Below, piece by piece: positions 55,811-64,000 of a stretch of DNA of 64,000 nt. The notes below the pieces were generated by a model. The model was not told where the DNA came from. It did no database searches and saw only the letters and a list, made by a program, of their open reading frames with translations. The position numbers were made by a program, and so were the translations under genes. The first letter of the stretch is position 1. Each line of letters starts with the position of its first letter. This DNA comes from Acinetobacter sp. B51(2017) (GTDB lineage: Bacteria; Pseudomonadota; Gammaproteobacteria; Pseudomonadales; Moraxellaceae), in the NCBI RefSeq assembly GCF_003711395.1, contig NZ_PJRJ01000016.1, positions 1 to 64,000 on the forward strand, in the 5' to 3' direction.

Positions 55811-55920
55811 ACGCGCAACATCTCAATTCTTTTAATGTATTTGTCCATTTTGCAGCTTTAAGCTTAACCAAAAAAGCCGCACAATACCGTATAGTTTTCT
55901 TTTTTGTGACTTTGATACTC

Positions 55921-56517
55921 ATGACCGAAGCTTACGTTCTCGTGCTGTATTACAGCAAATATGGTGCCACCAAGCAGTTGGCGCATTTGATTGCCGATGG
56001 TGTGGAAGCAGCAGGTATGTCGGTAAAAATTCGTACTGTACCCAATCTGGCGACTGTAGTGACTGAAGCCGCGCCAAGTATTCCAGATGAGGGTGATATT
56101 TACTGTACATTAGATGATCTAGCCAATTGTTCTGCTTTGGCCCTAGGTTCACCTACACGTTTTGGCAATATGGCAGCTGAAATGAAGTACTTTTGGGATC
56201 AAACCACCAGTCTGTGGTTAAGTGGCGCTTTACACAATAAACCCGTGTGTGTATTTACCTCATCGGGTTCTATGCATGGTGGGCAAGAAAGCACCTTGCT
56301 GAGTATGTTACCGCCTTTATTCCATCATGGTATGTTGATTATGGGCTTAAGCAATGTGCATCCAGCTTTATCCAATACTAAAAGTGGCGGCACACCTTAT
56401 GGGGTGAGTCATGTTAGTGGAACACGCCATGAAAACAGCATCAGCAGTGATGAAAAAGCGTTGTGTATTGAACAAGGTAAGCGTTTAGCAAGGGTCGCTA
56501 AACAACTGCAAGGTTAA
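55921..56517 (+). CDS. wrbA: NAD(P)H:quinone oxidoreductase WrbA
   Basis: A 198-aa flavodoxin-fold FMN protein reducing quinones by two electrons. FMN loop YYSKYGATKQLAHLIADGVE near the N-terminus, then GSPTRFGNMAAEMKYFWD, TSSGSMHGGQESTLLSMLP and GGTPYGVSHVSG are WrbA signatures. ATG 55921 is preferred over the upstream codon 15 bp before. Neither start has a strong ribosome site. It ends in a terminator shared with the convergent zinc-ribbon gene. Confidence 0.94.
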   Translation: MTEAYVLVLYYSKYGATKQLAHLIADGVEAAGMSVKIRTVPNLATVVTEAAPSIPDEGDIYCTLDDLANCSALALGSPTRFGNMAAEMKYFWDQTTSLWLSGALHNKPVCVFTSSGSMHGGQESTLLSMLPPLFHHGMLIMGLSNVHPALSNTKSGGTPYGVSHVSGTRHENSISSDEKALCIEQGKRLARVAKQLQG

Positions 56518-56520
56518 TGA

Positions 56521-56545
56521 AAAAGTGAGTCTTAGACTCACTTTT
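56521..56545. terminator. terminator between wrbA and the zinc-ribbon gene
   Basis: AAAAGTGAGTC, loop TTA, GACTCACTTTT; perfect 11-bp palindrome. It overlaps the last codons of the minus-strand gene. Confidence 0.88.
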
Positions 56546-56921
56546 GTGTTTCTGTAGCAGTAACTTCTGCTTTAAAACGTTTTTTACATTTTAAGCAGCG
56601 GAAATCAGCAAACAAATTGCGATCAACCATCACGCCAGCTTTTTTACCCGCTAAATTACCCAAAACACCACCAGTCACGCCGACGGTAATGGCACCAACA
56701 AATGTACCAATGGTACCGCCCACAATCACGCCAAGTGGCCCTGCGGCAACTGCGCCAATTGCTGCGCCTGTTGAGGCACCTGTAGCTGCACCACCCACTG
56801 TACCTGCAGTCGCACCGGCTGAGGTCATCAACCAACTCGCAGCCGTTTTTAAGCCACCTTCATGGTCGCGCTTTTCAATTTGATCGCTGCCACATTTCGG
56901 ACATTGCATAGGTTTTTCCAT
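56538..56921 (-). CDS. zinc-ribbon, glycine-zipper protein
   Basis: A 127-aa protein. Two Cys pairs, CPKCGSDQ at the N-terminus (residues 7-10) and CLKCKKRF near 108, would form a split zinc ribbon around a long Gly/Ala-rich glycine-zipper segment (about 35-92; TAGTVGGAATGASTGAAIG), which probably inserts into a membrane. I recognise the architecture but no named family. The start ATG lies behind GGAAAAACC-like sequence; MQCPKCG four codons in is an alternative. Confidence 0.68.
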   Translation of the reverse strand: MEKPMQCPKCGSDQIEKRDHEGGLKTAASWLMTSAGATAGTVGGAATGASTGAAIGAVAAGPLGVIVGGTIGTFVGAITVGVTGGVLGNLAGKKAGVMVDRNLFADFRCLKCKKRFKAEVTATETQK

Positions 56922-57016
56922 AAACGTTCACAAGATTGCTGGCTTTGATCATAAAGAACAATCGGCAAAAAGTGTATGCTTATTTGTGAAGATTTAACCA
57001 AGCTCAAGGAGATAAT

Positions 57017-57100
57017 ATGCTCAAGAAAATCGGGAAAGTCTTACTTAGCCTAGCAATGGCCAGTCTTAACTGTACTATCCTAGATGCTACAGTTGCTTGA
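57017..57100 (+). CDS. 27-residue hydrophobic small protein
   Basis: MLKKIGKVLLSLAMASLNCT followed by ILDATVA and a TGA stop. The ATG has an excellent ribosome site (AAGGAGATAAT). A Lys-rich start and a hydrophobic stretch look like a signal peptide or tiny membrane peptide. It could be a real small protein or the remnant N-terminus of a lost exported protein; no continuation is open downstream. The surrounding 355-bp gap (56922-57276) holds otherwise only a terminator. Confidence 0.45.
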   Translation: MLKKIGKVLLSLAMASLNCTILDATVA

Positions 57101-57232
57101 TAAGTTAAAATATTTTCTACTCTTAGAAACAATCCGCACAACACATCTTCATTCAGAGTGATTAAAGTTGTGTATTAAAGCAGTTATATATGAAAGTGCT
57201 GTCAGGCTACATTTTTGCAAATCTAGAGCTAA

Positions 57233-57258
57233 AAAAAGAGCACTTAGGTGCTCTTTTT
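57233..57258. terminator. terminator of xpt
   Basis: AAAAAGAGCAC, loop TTAG, GTGCTCTTTTT; perfect 11-bp stem 18 bp past the xpt stop. Confidence 0.92.
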
Positions 57259-57276
57259 AGATTGAAACGTTTTAGC

Positions 57277-58634
<1,358 letters not shown>

Positions 58635-58762
58635 AAGTTATCGATCCTATGCACAATATTTGTATATAGATATTATGCACTTAGATCATGGATAAAAAAT
58701 TCAAATTTAGGGCTAAACTGTAGTTTTATGTATTTTTTTGCAGCCTGTGCTGTTCTTAAAGC

Positions 58763-59440
58763 CTATTTTTGTTTAATCGGAGTCACTGTGTCGTGGGTAG
58801 GCGCAGTATCTGAACGTTGTTGCTGTTCTTCTTCAGACATTTTATTCATTAACGCCATTAAATTGACATTACCCATGACCATGAGCTGGGCTTCTCGCAG
58901 TTCTGCGTGGTTAATATTTACTTTGCTTAAGGTATCAATAATAGAACGATTTTTGCCTAACCAGCGATTCAGATCTAGATACAGTAAATCATCTTTGACT
59001 TCAATCACGTTAAATTTTTGCAAAATCGGCCCTAGCGGATCTTTTTTTAAGACTTTATGGTAGAAAAATAAAGCACTTTGCACGCCCCATTCATATAATT
59101 TGCTTGGATATTCGGCATCTAGAATTTGTGTATTGCTAATTTGCTCAAAAACAATCAGTTGTTTATCTTTGTTAAGTTCCATTTGCAGCAGTTTTAAATC
59201 CACAGATAAGGTCAGTTTCATGCCTTTCACGTCAATTGAGGCATATAAACGTAGCCAATCATCATGTAAATCGGCATGTAAATCTTTGAGTAAGCCGACG
59301 TTATCAGTCACGAAACGCTGAAAAGTGGCATTTAAAAATACTTGCGATAAAGCAAATTCACGTTCATCTTCAATAAATCCTTCAGCCTTTTGGTACACTT
59401 GGCGAAGGCGGTTAGAAATATTGCTTATGAGTGATTGCAT
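58763..59440 (-). CDS. conserved hypothetical protein
   Basis: A 225-aa cytoplasmic protein with no signal peptide. Mixed helices and strands, with notable segments VFLNATFQRFVTDNVGLLKD, LYASIDVKGMKLTLSVDL and RSIIDTLSKVNINHAELRE, then a polar Gln/Glu tail. I recognise no domain. It is isolated between the DUF3108 gene and a divergent TonB-like gene. It is probably genus-specific to Acinetobacter or its relatives; that is inference. Confidence 0.65.
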   Translation of the reverse strand: MQSLISNISNRLRQVYQKAEGFIEDEREFALSQVFLNATFQRFVTDNVGLLKDLHADLHDDWLRLYASIDVKGMKLTLSVDLKLLQMELNKDKQLIVFEQISNTQILDAEYPSKLYEWGVQSALFFYHKVLKKDPLGPILQKFNVIEVKDDLLYLDLNRWLGKNRSIIDTLSKVNINHAELREAQLMVMGNVNLMALMNKMSEEEQQQRSDTAPTHDTVTPIKQK

Positions 59441-59617
59441 GATGGGCTTCCTAGCTTTAGCTGGTTATTCGATGATTTTTGCCATAAATTAACACGGTAG
59501 TTTTGGCAAGTATGGCGCTATACTAATGGCTTGTTATACATAAAAATATCAGGTGTTACCATCCCTTATACTGTATTTCTTGGGTTTGTGGAATTAGGCT
59601 TTTTGTCGGTTTAATGT

Positions 59618-60493
59618 ATGTTTAAAAATCTTACAGCAGTACAGCAGTCGTGGTGGCAGGATCGACTGTTGATGTGGATGGTCGGCTTGGCTGCGCTGCT
59701 ACATGTGTTGCTGTTGTCTATTCAGTTTGCAATGCCAAGCGAAGCAGATCAAGCGGTCAAAGAAATCGCGATTAGTATTCGCCCAAGTACAGATAAAATT
59801 AAAGATGCCGATTTTTTGGCACAGGCAGATCAGCAAGGGGCAGGTAGCTTTCGTGAAGCACATCGTATAGCCAGCCAAAGTCATGAGCGCCAAGCACAAA
59901 CCAGCCAAGGGCAGCATTTATCCACCGAACAAGCTGTAGAACGACAAGCCCAACTGAAATCCAATCATGACCCACAGATTTTAACCACCACTTTAAGTTG
60001 GCAAAAGCAGCACAGCCAAGAAATTCGTCAAGAAAAGCTCGATCAATTGCACAGCCAATACCAACAGCAAGCCAGTATGATTGCGGGGATTGAAGCGGAG
60101 TATTTAGAGCAACAACAAAATTTTAGTCGGCAGCAGCAGATTAAAACCGTGAATGGTATTCATGCACAAGCTGACCCTGCCAGCAGTTATTTAGAAAAAT
60201 TCCGTAAAAAAGTAGAGTTTTATGGTAATCGTGATTATCCCTTTGAAGCGCAGCAATTGGGTTTAGCGGGTGAAGTGCGTTTAATGGTGATCTTAGGACG
60301 TAACGGCAGAATTATGGCGCTACGTTTATTAGAAAGTTCGGGTTATGCAATTTTAGACGAAGCGGCGAAAGCATCAGTACGTCAAGCAGCGCCTTTCCCG
60401 CGCTTTGATGCTGCTTTAAAGGACACCCAAGAGCTACGTATTATTCGCACTTGGCGCTTTGACCCTGCCAATTCTGAGTTTGAAGTCAAATAA
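59618..60493 (+). CDS. second TonB-family energy transducer-like protein
   Basis: A 291-aa protein with an N-terminal membrane anchor (about 20-40, WMVGLAALLHVLLLSIQF), a Gln-rich helical middle (about 60-180, with many QAQ and QQQ runs in place of the usual Pro/Lys region), and a TonB C-terminal domain (GLAGEVRLMVILGRNGRIM, SGYAILDEAAKASVRQAAPF, IIRTWRFDP). No exbB/exbD are adjacent, so it would share those at 51.7 kb or act elsewhere. It resembles the TonB-like proteins that Acinetobacter carries in more than one copy. Confidence 0.82.
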   Translation: MFKNLTAVQQSWWQDRLLMWMVGLAALLHVLLLSIQFAMPSEADQAVKEIAISIRPSTDKIKDADFLAQADQQGAGSFREAHRIASQSHERQAQTSQGQHLSTEQAVERQAQLKSNHDPQILTTTLSWQKQHSQEIRQEKLDQLHSQYQQQASMIAGIEAEYLEQQQNFSRQQQIKTVNGIHAQADPASSYLEKFRKKVEFYGNRDYPFEAQQLGLAGEVRLMVILGRNGRIMALRLLESSGYAILDEAAKASVRQAAPFPRFDAALKDTQELRIIRTWRFDPANSEFEVK

Positions 60494-60495
60494 AA

Positions 60496-60515
60496 CAGCG
60501 AGCCGTGGCTCGCTG
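60496..60515. terminator. hairpin between the TonB-like gene and ybeY
   Basis: CAGCGAGCC and GGCTCGCTG form a perfect stem with a very short loop, 3 bp past the TonB-like stop. No long T tract; convergent gene ybeY ends 30 bp on. Confidence 0.6.
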
Positions 60516-60544
60516 GATTTGTCTGGATATTCAAGCAATGTTGG

Positions 60545-61033
60545 TTAGTCTTGGTCTGCTTCTAAATAAGGATTAGCTAGACCAAGTTTGGCTAAAATTT
60601 CAATTTCCAATGCTTCCATTTCTTCAGCATCTTCATCTGAAGTTTCGTGGTCATAGCCCATCAAATGCAGTGTGCCATGTACCAACATATGGGTGAAATG
60701 TTCAAGTGGCGCTTTGTTTTGCTCAAGTGCTTCACATAATACCACAGGAATACAAATCACCAAATCACCAATAGGGAATGTATCGAGTACGGCTGCCATT
60801 TCATCGGGTAAATCGCTTGGGAAAGACAACACATTGGTCGGTTTATCTTTTTGGCGATACTCTAAATTGAGTTGATGGCTGGCCGCATAATCTACACAAG
60901 CAATACCAATTTCGCAGTCACTTTGGGTTTCAATATGACGTAGCGTAGTTTCTACCACTTTTTTGATATAAGCGCGCTTTAAGCTCAGCTCTGGCGCGCT
61001 GATGTCTTGTTGTAGGGAAAGACTGATTTTCAA
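60545..61033 (-). CDS. ybeY: endoribonuclease / rRNA maturation factor YbeY
   Basis: A 162-aa zinc-dependent RNase for 16S rRNA 3' end maturation. The H3XH5XH zinc motif is [18 protein letters not shown] near 120-137; [11 protein letters not shown] and [10 protein letters not shown] are also conserved. Follows phoH by 16 bp, the usual miaB-phoH-ybeY order. Confidence 0.96.
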   Translation of the reverse strand: MKISLSLQQDISAPELSLKRAYIKKVVETTLRHIETQSDCEIGIACVDYAASHQLNLEYRQKDKPTNVLSFPSDLPDEMAAVLDTFPIGDLVICIPVVLCEALEQNKAPLEHFTHMLVHGTLHLMGYDHETSDEDAEEMEALEIEILAKLGLANPYLEADQD

Positions 61034-61049
61034 AACAGATCCTTAAGAT

Positions 61050-62132
61050 TTAATCCTGATGCTGCTGATCAGCTTTAGCATCATTTTCGGCAACTAACGC
61101 TTGTTGCAAGGCTTTACGTTGTTCACGTTCGGCACGGCTTAAGCGTTGTTGTTCAGAGTCCCAACCCTCGTAGGCTTCAACAATTTTTTGTACCAATTGA
61201 TGACGCACCACATCGCGAGAGTGGAAACGGGTAATATGAATTTCTTTAATGTTTTCGATAATGCGTAGCGCATGCGATAAACCGGATTGTTGACCACGCG
61301 GTAAATCGACTTGCGTGACGTCACCAGTAATCACGGCGCGTGAACCAAAACCTAAACGGGTTAAGAACATCTTCATTTGTTCAGGAGTGGTGTTTTGCGC
61401 TTCATCTAAAATCACAAAAGAATGGTTTAAAGTACGCCCACGCATATAGGCCAGCGGGGCGACTTCAATCACTTGACGTTCAATGAGTTTCGCGACTTTT
61501 TCAAATCCGAGCATTTCATATAAAGCGTCATATAAGGGACGTAAATACGGATCGATCTTTTGGGTTAAATCACCGGGTAAAAAGCCCAGTTTCTCACCGG
61601 CTTCGACCGCAGGACGCACCAATAAAATTCGTTGAATTTCATTGCGCTCAAGCATATCTACCGCAGCAGCAACTGCAAGGTAGGTTTTACCTGTACCGGC
61701 AGGGCCAATCCCAAAGGAAATATCACTTTGTAAAATACGTTGTACATAACGTTTTTGATTGGCACCGCGTGGGTTAATTCGCCCTTTGCGGGTTTGAAGC
61801 CATACATTGTCTAAACCTGTATGTTCTTGCTCGGATAAGTCCTCTTGCAGCTCACGATCGGTCTGACTGCCTTGAATCATCATATGCAGGGTATCTGCAC
61901 TGATTTGTTTGGCATTTTCAGACTCTTCATGCAGGCTTTGCAAGAGCACTTCGGCTCTCTCGACTGCTTCAATTTCACCATCAATAAAGAAGCTGTCGCC
62001 ACGATGGGAAATTTCTACCTCTAAGCGTTGTTCAATTTGCTTCAAGTGACCGTTATATGCACCGAGCATATTTTGTAAACGGTCCATTGAAATGCCGGGA
62101 AAATTTACTGTACGTCGAATCGTTGCAGTCAA
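61050..62132 (-). CDS. ybeZ: PhoH-like ATPase (YbeZ)
   Basis: A 360-aa P-loop ATPase. N-terminal KH-like domain (LGAYNGHLKQIEQRLEVEIS) then a helicase-like ATPase core with Walker A FGIGPAGTGKTYLAVAAAVD, GEKLGFLPGDLTQKIDPYLR, Walker B HSFVILDEAQNTTPEQMKMF and VITGDVTQVDLPR. It pairs with YbeY in rRNA processing. It follows miaB by about 40 bp and precedes ybeY by 16 bp; an operon is likely. Confidence 0.94.
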   Translation of the reverse strand: MTATIRRTVNFPGISMDRLQNMLGAYNGHLKQIEQRLEVEISHRGDSFFIDGEIEAVERAEVLLQSLHEESENAKQISADTLHMMIQGSQTDRELQEDLSEQEHTGLDNVWLQTRKGRINPRGANQKRYVQRILQSDISFGIGPAGTGKTYLAVAAAVDMLERNEIQRILLVRPAVEAGEKLGFLPGDLTQKIDPYLRPLYDALYEMLGFEKVAKLIERQVIEVAPLAYMRGRTLNHSFVILDEAQNTTPEQMKMFLTRLGFGSRAVITGDVTQVDLPRGQQSGLSHALRIIENIKEIHITRFHSRDVVRHQLVQKIVEAYEGWDSEQQRLSRAEREQRKALQQALVAENDAKADQQHQD

Positions 62133-62173
62133 GAGAATTCCTTTAAAATAGTTGTTTTGGCAATATCCTTACA

Positions 62174-63628
62174 TTACGCCACGTCAGGCTCAAGATTCAA
62201 TAGTTCACCGTAAACTAAATTTAAAGTTTTAATTTCGGTAATTTCGATCTCAGCAAAGCGACCCACCCAAGATGCATCACCAATAAAGGTCACATAACGG
62301 GTGTTATCTGCTGTACCAACCAGCAAGTTTGGATCTTTATCCGACACTTTTTCAATTAAAACACGTTGAATCGTACCCAGCATGGCATCGGTCTTATCAA
62401 TACTTGAGCGTTTGATCCATTGTTGAACTTTGGCTAGACGCTGTTTTTTCACATCTTCAGGGGTGTGGTCTTCAAGTTCTGCCGCAGGCGTGCCCGGACG
62501 TTTTGAATAGATAAAACTGTATGAGTGATCAAAGTCTAAATCTTTGATAAACTGGAATGTTTCTTCAAAATGCTCATCGGATTCACCAGGGAAGCCAATA
62601 ATAAAGTCACTCGATAAATGCATATCAGGACGTACATCACGCAGTTTTTTAATTTTTTCGATATACACGTCAATGGTGTGGTTACGTTTCATGGCTTGTA
62701 ACACTGCATTGGAACCGCTTTGTACAGGTAAATGTAGGTGTGACACCATTTGCGGTAAATCGCGGTAGCACTGAATCAGGTCATCGTTAAATTCAAGTGG
62801 ATGCGATGTGGTATAACGCAAACGACCAATGCCTGGAATCTCTGCAACAAGACGTAACAAATCAGCAAAGGTACAGATTTGACCATCGAAGGTTTCCCCA
62901 CGATAACCATTCACGTTTTGACCTAACAGCGAAATTTCACGCACGCCTTTTTCAGCTAAGGTAGCAATTTCGGCTAAAACGTCATCTAAAGGACGAGAAA
63001 CTTCTTCACCGCGTGTATAGGGTACGACACAGAATGAGCAATACTTTGAACAGCCTTCCATGATCGAAACAAAGGCTTTGTAACCTTCCACGCGTGGTTC
63101 TGGTAAGAAATCAAATTTTTCGATATCTGGGAAAGAAATATCCACCAGTTTGATTTTTTCTTTTTTAGGTTTTTCCACTTGCTCAAAATGTTGATCAAGC
63201 ATTTGTGGTAAACGGTGCAATGTTTGCGGGCCAAACACCATATCCACATATTGAGCGCGTTTTTGGATATTATCGCCTTCTTGCGACGCGACACAGCCAC
63301 CGACACCAATAATAAGATCTGGATTTTTCTCTTTTAGCTTGCGCCAACGACCGAGTTCTGAAAATACTTTTTCTTGGGCTTTTTCACGAATTGAACAGGT
63401 ATTCATGAGTAGAATATCGGCATCTTTAGGATCGGTTGTTAGCACATAACCATGTGAATCGCCTAACAAATCTGCCATACGATGACTGTCGTACTCATTC
63501 ATCTGACACCCTTGAGTTTCGATATACAGTTTTTTAACTGATCCATCGACTGGGGTGTGCTGTGGCTGGGTAACAGTGTTTTCTGAGGCAGCTGGGGCAG
63601 CAGAAGGAGTGAAGGTTTGAACCGTCAT
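62174..63628 (-). CDS. miaB: tRNA-2-methylthio-N6-dimethylallyladenosine synthase MiaB
   Basis: A 484-aa radical SAM methylthiotransferase acting on i6A37 of tRNAs. N-terminal cluster cysteines: [33 protein letters not shown]; radical SAM CxxxCxx[19 protein letters not shown]-terminal TRAM domain ([20 protein letters not shown]). A Ser/Ala/Pro-rich N-terminal extension of about 30 residues precedes the core. Start ATG 63628 follows AGGAGCTTAC. First gene of miaB-ybeZ-ybeY. Confidence 0.97.
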   Translation of the reverse strand: MTVQTFTPSAAPAASENTVTQPQHTPVDGSVKKLYIETQGCQMNEYDSHRMADLLGDSHGYVLTTDPKDADILLMNTCSIREKAQEKVFSELGRWRKLKEKNPDLIIGVGGCVASQEGDNIQKRAQYVDMVFGPQTLHRLPQMLDQHFEQVEKPKKEKIKLVDISFPDIEKFDFLPEPRVEGYKAFVSIMEGCSKYCSFCVVPYTRGEEVSRPLDDVLAEIATLAEKGVREISLLGQNVNGYRGETFDGQICTFADLLRLVAEIPGIGRLRYTTSHPLEFNDDLIQCYRDLPQMVSHLHLPVQSGSNAVLQAMKRNHTIDVYIEKIKKLRDVRPDMHLSSDFIIGFPGESDEHFEETFQFIKDLDFDHSYSFIYSKRPGTPAAELEDHTPEDVKKQRLAKVQQWIKRSSIDKTDAMLGTIQRVLIEKVSDKDPNLLVGTADNTRYVTFIGDASWVGRFAEIEITEIKTLNLVYGELLNLEPDVA

Positions 63629-63808
63629 GTAAGCTCCTAGAGAATACAAATTAAGGCACGGCGCATTCTAAGAATGTGGCAAAATTGCCATGACGTGCAT
63701 GAGAAAAGAAAGGCGCATATTTTAGCAGGAAATTTTAGCAAACGGACAGCGCTAATTGCTGCGGGCATCAGATTGATTTATGGATAAAAAATGCCTAAAA
63801 ATTAATAT

Positions 63809-63830
63809 TGTGTAATCATAAGGTTACACA
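63809..63830. promoter_or_regulatory. inverted repeat in the miaB upstream gap
   Basis: TGTGTAA-N8-TTACACA, a perfect 7-bp inverted repeat, lies midway in the 277-bp gap between miaB and the next gene. It could be an operator. The gap otherwise shows nothing clear. Confidence 0.35.
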
Positions 63831-63905
63831 ACTCAACACACGACTTAATTCAGAGTATTTAAACTAGCCACAAATGGTGAGTGAAGCGACTCAGGCGAAA
63901 CCCAA

Positions 63906-64000
63906 ATGACGAAACAGCAGCGTATGTCTACCTTTAGTAACACAATGATCAAACATAACAATTATTTAAAACTGGCGTTAGGGGTGGCATCAGTGATGGT
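63906..64000 (+). CDS. start of an exported protein, cut by the right edge
   Basis: Open frame from ATG 63906 to the edge: 31 residues. MTKQQRMSTFSNTMIKHNNY precedes a hydrophobic stretch LALGVASVMV, the pattern of a long signal peptide. Start could also be ATG 63924 (MSTFSNT) or 63945. The strongest shape is a secreted or lipoprotein N-terminus; family cannot be told from this fragment. Confidence 0.5.
   Translation, partial: MTKQQRMSTFSNTMIKHNNYLKLALGVASVM

Overview
The window looks like chromosomal DNA of an Acinetobacter species (Moraxellaceae, Gammaproteobacteria). The case rests on moderately AT-rich composition, the gene set and gene order (split leu operon with an inserted lipoprotein gene, asd, a two-gene fimV, truA, infA beside an AraC regulator, complete ureDABCEFG, tonB-exbB-exbD, phoH-ybeY, miaB), and protein sequences that read as Acinetobacter versions of these families. 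It is mostly core genome. The accessory features are an IS66-type element cut by the left edge, a DUF2971 gene inside the urease cluster, and families of palindromic intergenic repeats.

Layout. 1-225 is the right end of an IS66-family insertion sequence. A 58-aa basic protein gene follows whose coding region runs through an intrinsic terminator. 490-3355 is rppH-ptsP (mRNA decapping and the nitrogen phosphotransferase EI). 3.5-9.6 kb holds a HAD phosphatase, DUF2789, a GntP permease broken by an in-frame UGA, ovoA (ovothiol synthesis), a LysR regulator and a DUF2061 protein. 9.9-13.7 kb is leuCD-lipoprotein-leuB, followed by an LprI-like protein, infA, an AraC regulator, then truA, asparaginase, fimV in two parts, and asd on the minus strand. 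21.9-25.4 kb holds an EEP-family phosphodiesterase, an apparent GacA-controlled CsrA/RsmA-sequestering small RNA, a glycosyltransferase and a lipid A acyltransferase.

25.5-31.9 kb is the urease cluster, with related palindromic repeats in three of its gaps and a low-GC DUF2971 gene between ureC and ureE. 32-44.9 kb carries uup, slyX, two tandem NYN/PIN-like proteins (one with a 9-bp minisatellite encoding Ala-Glu-Thr repeats), topA, a membrane-anchored HExxH protein, glycerate kinase, an SF1 helicase and an RRM protein. 45-50.6 kb carries a YbaL-type antiporter, rpmBG, an aldehyde dehydrogenase/TetR divergent pair with a palindromic operator, and purU. 50.8-64 kb carries tonB-exbB-exbD, AraC/EamA, yihY, wrbA, xpt, DUF3108, a second TonB-like protein, ybeY-phoH, miaB and the start of an exported protein.

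The most notable item is the intergenic segment 23032-23297 between two convergent genes. It contains an 11/12 match to the GacA upstream activating sequence, a sigma70-like promoter (TTGGCA-17-TAATCT) starting about 65 bp downstream of the box centre, then about 170 nt with eight GGA motifs, several in hairpin loops, ending in a terminator whose loop is a GGA hairpin. This is the architecture of the Pseudomonas rsmY/rsmZ genes. I could run no searches; all family assignments come from reading the sequences.
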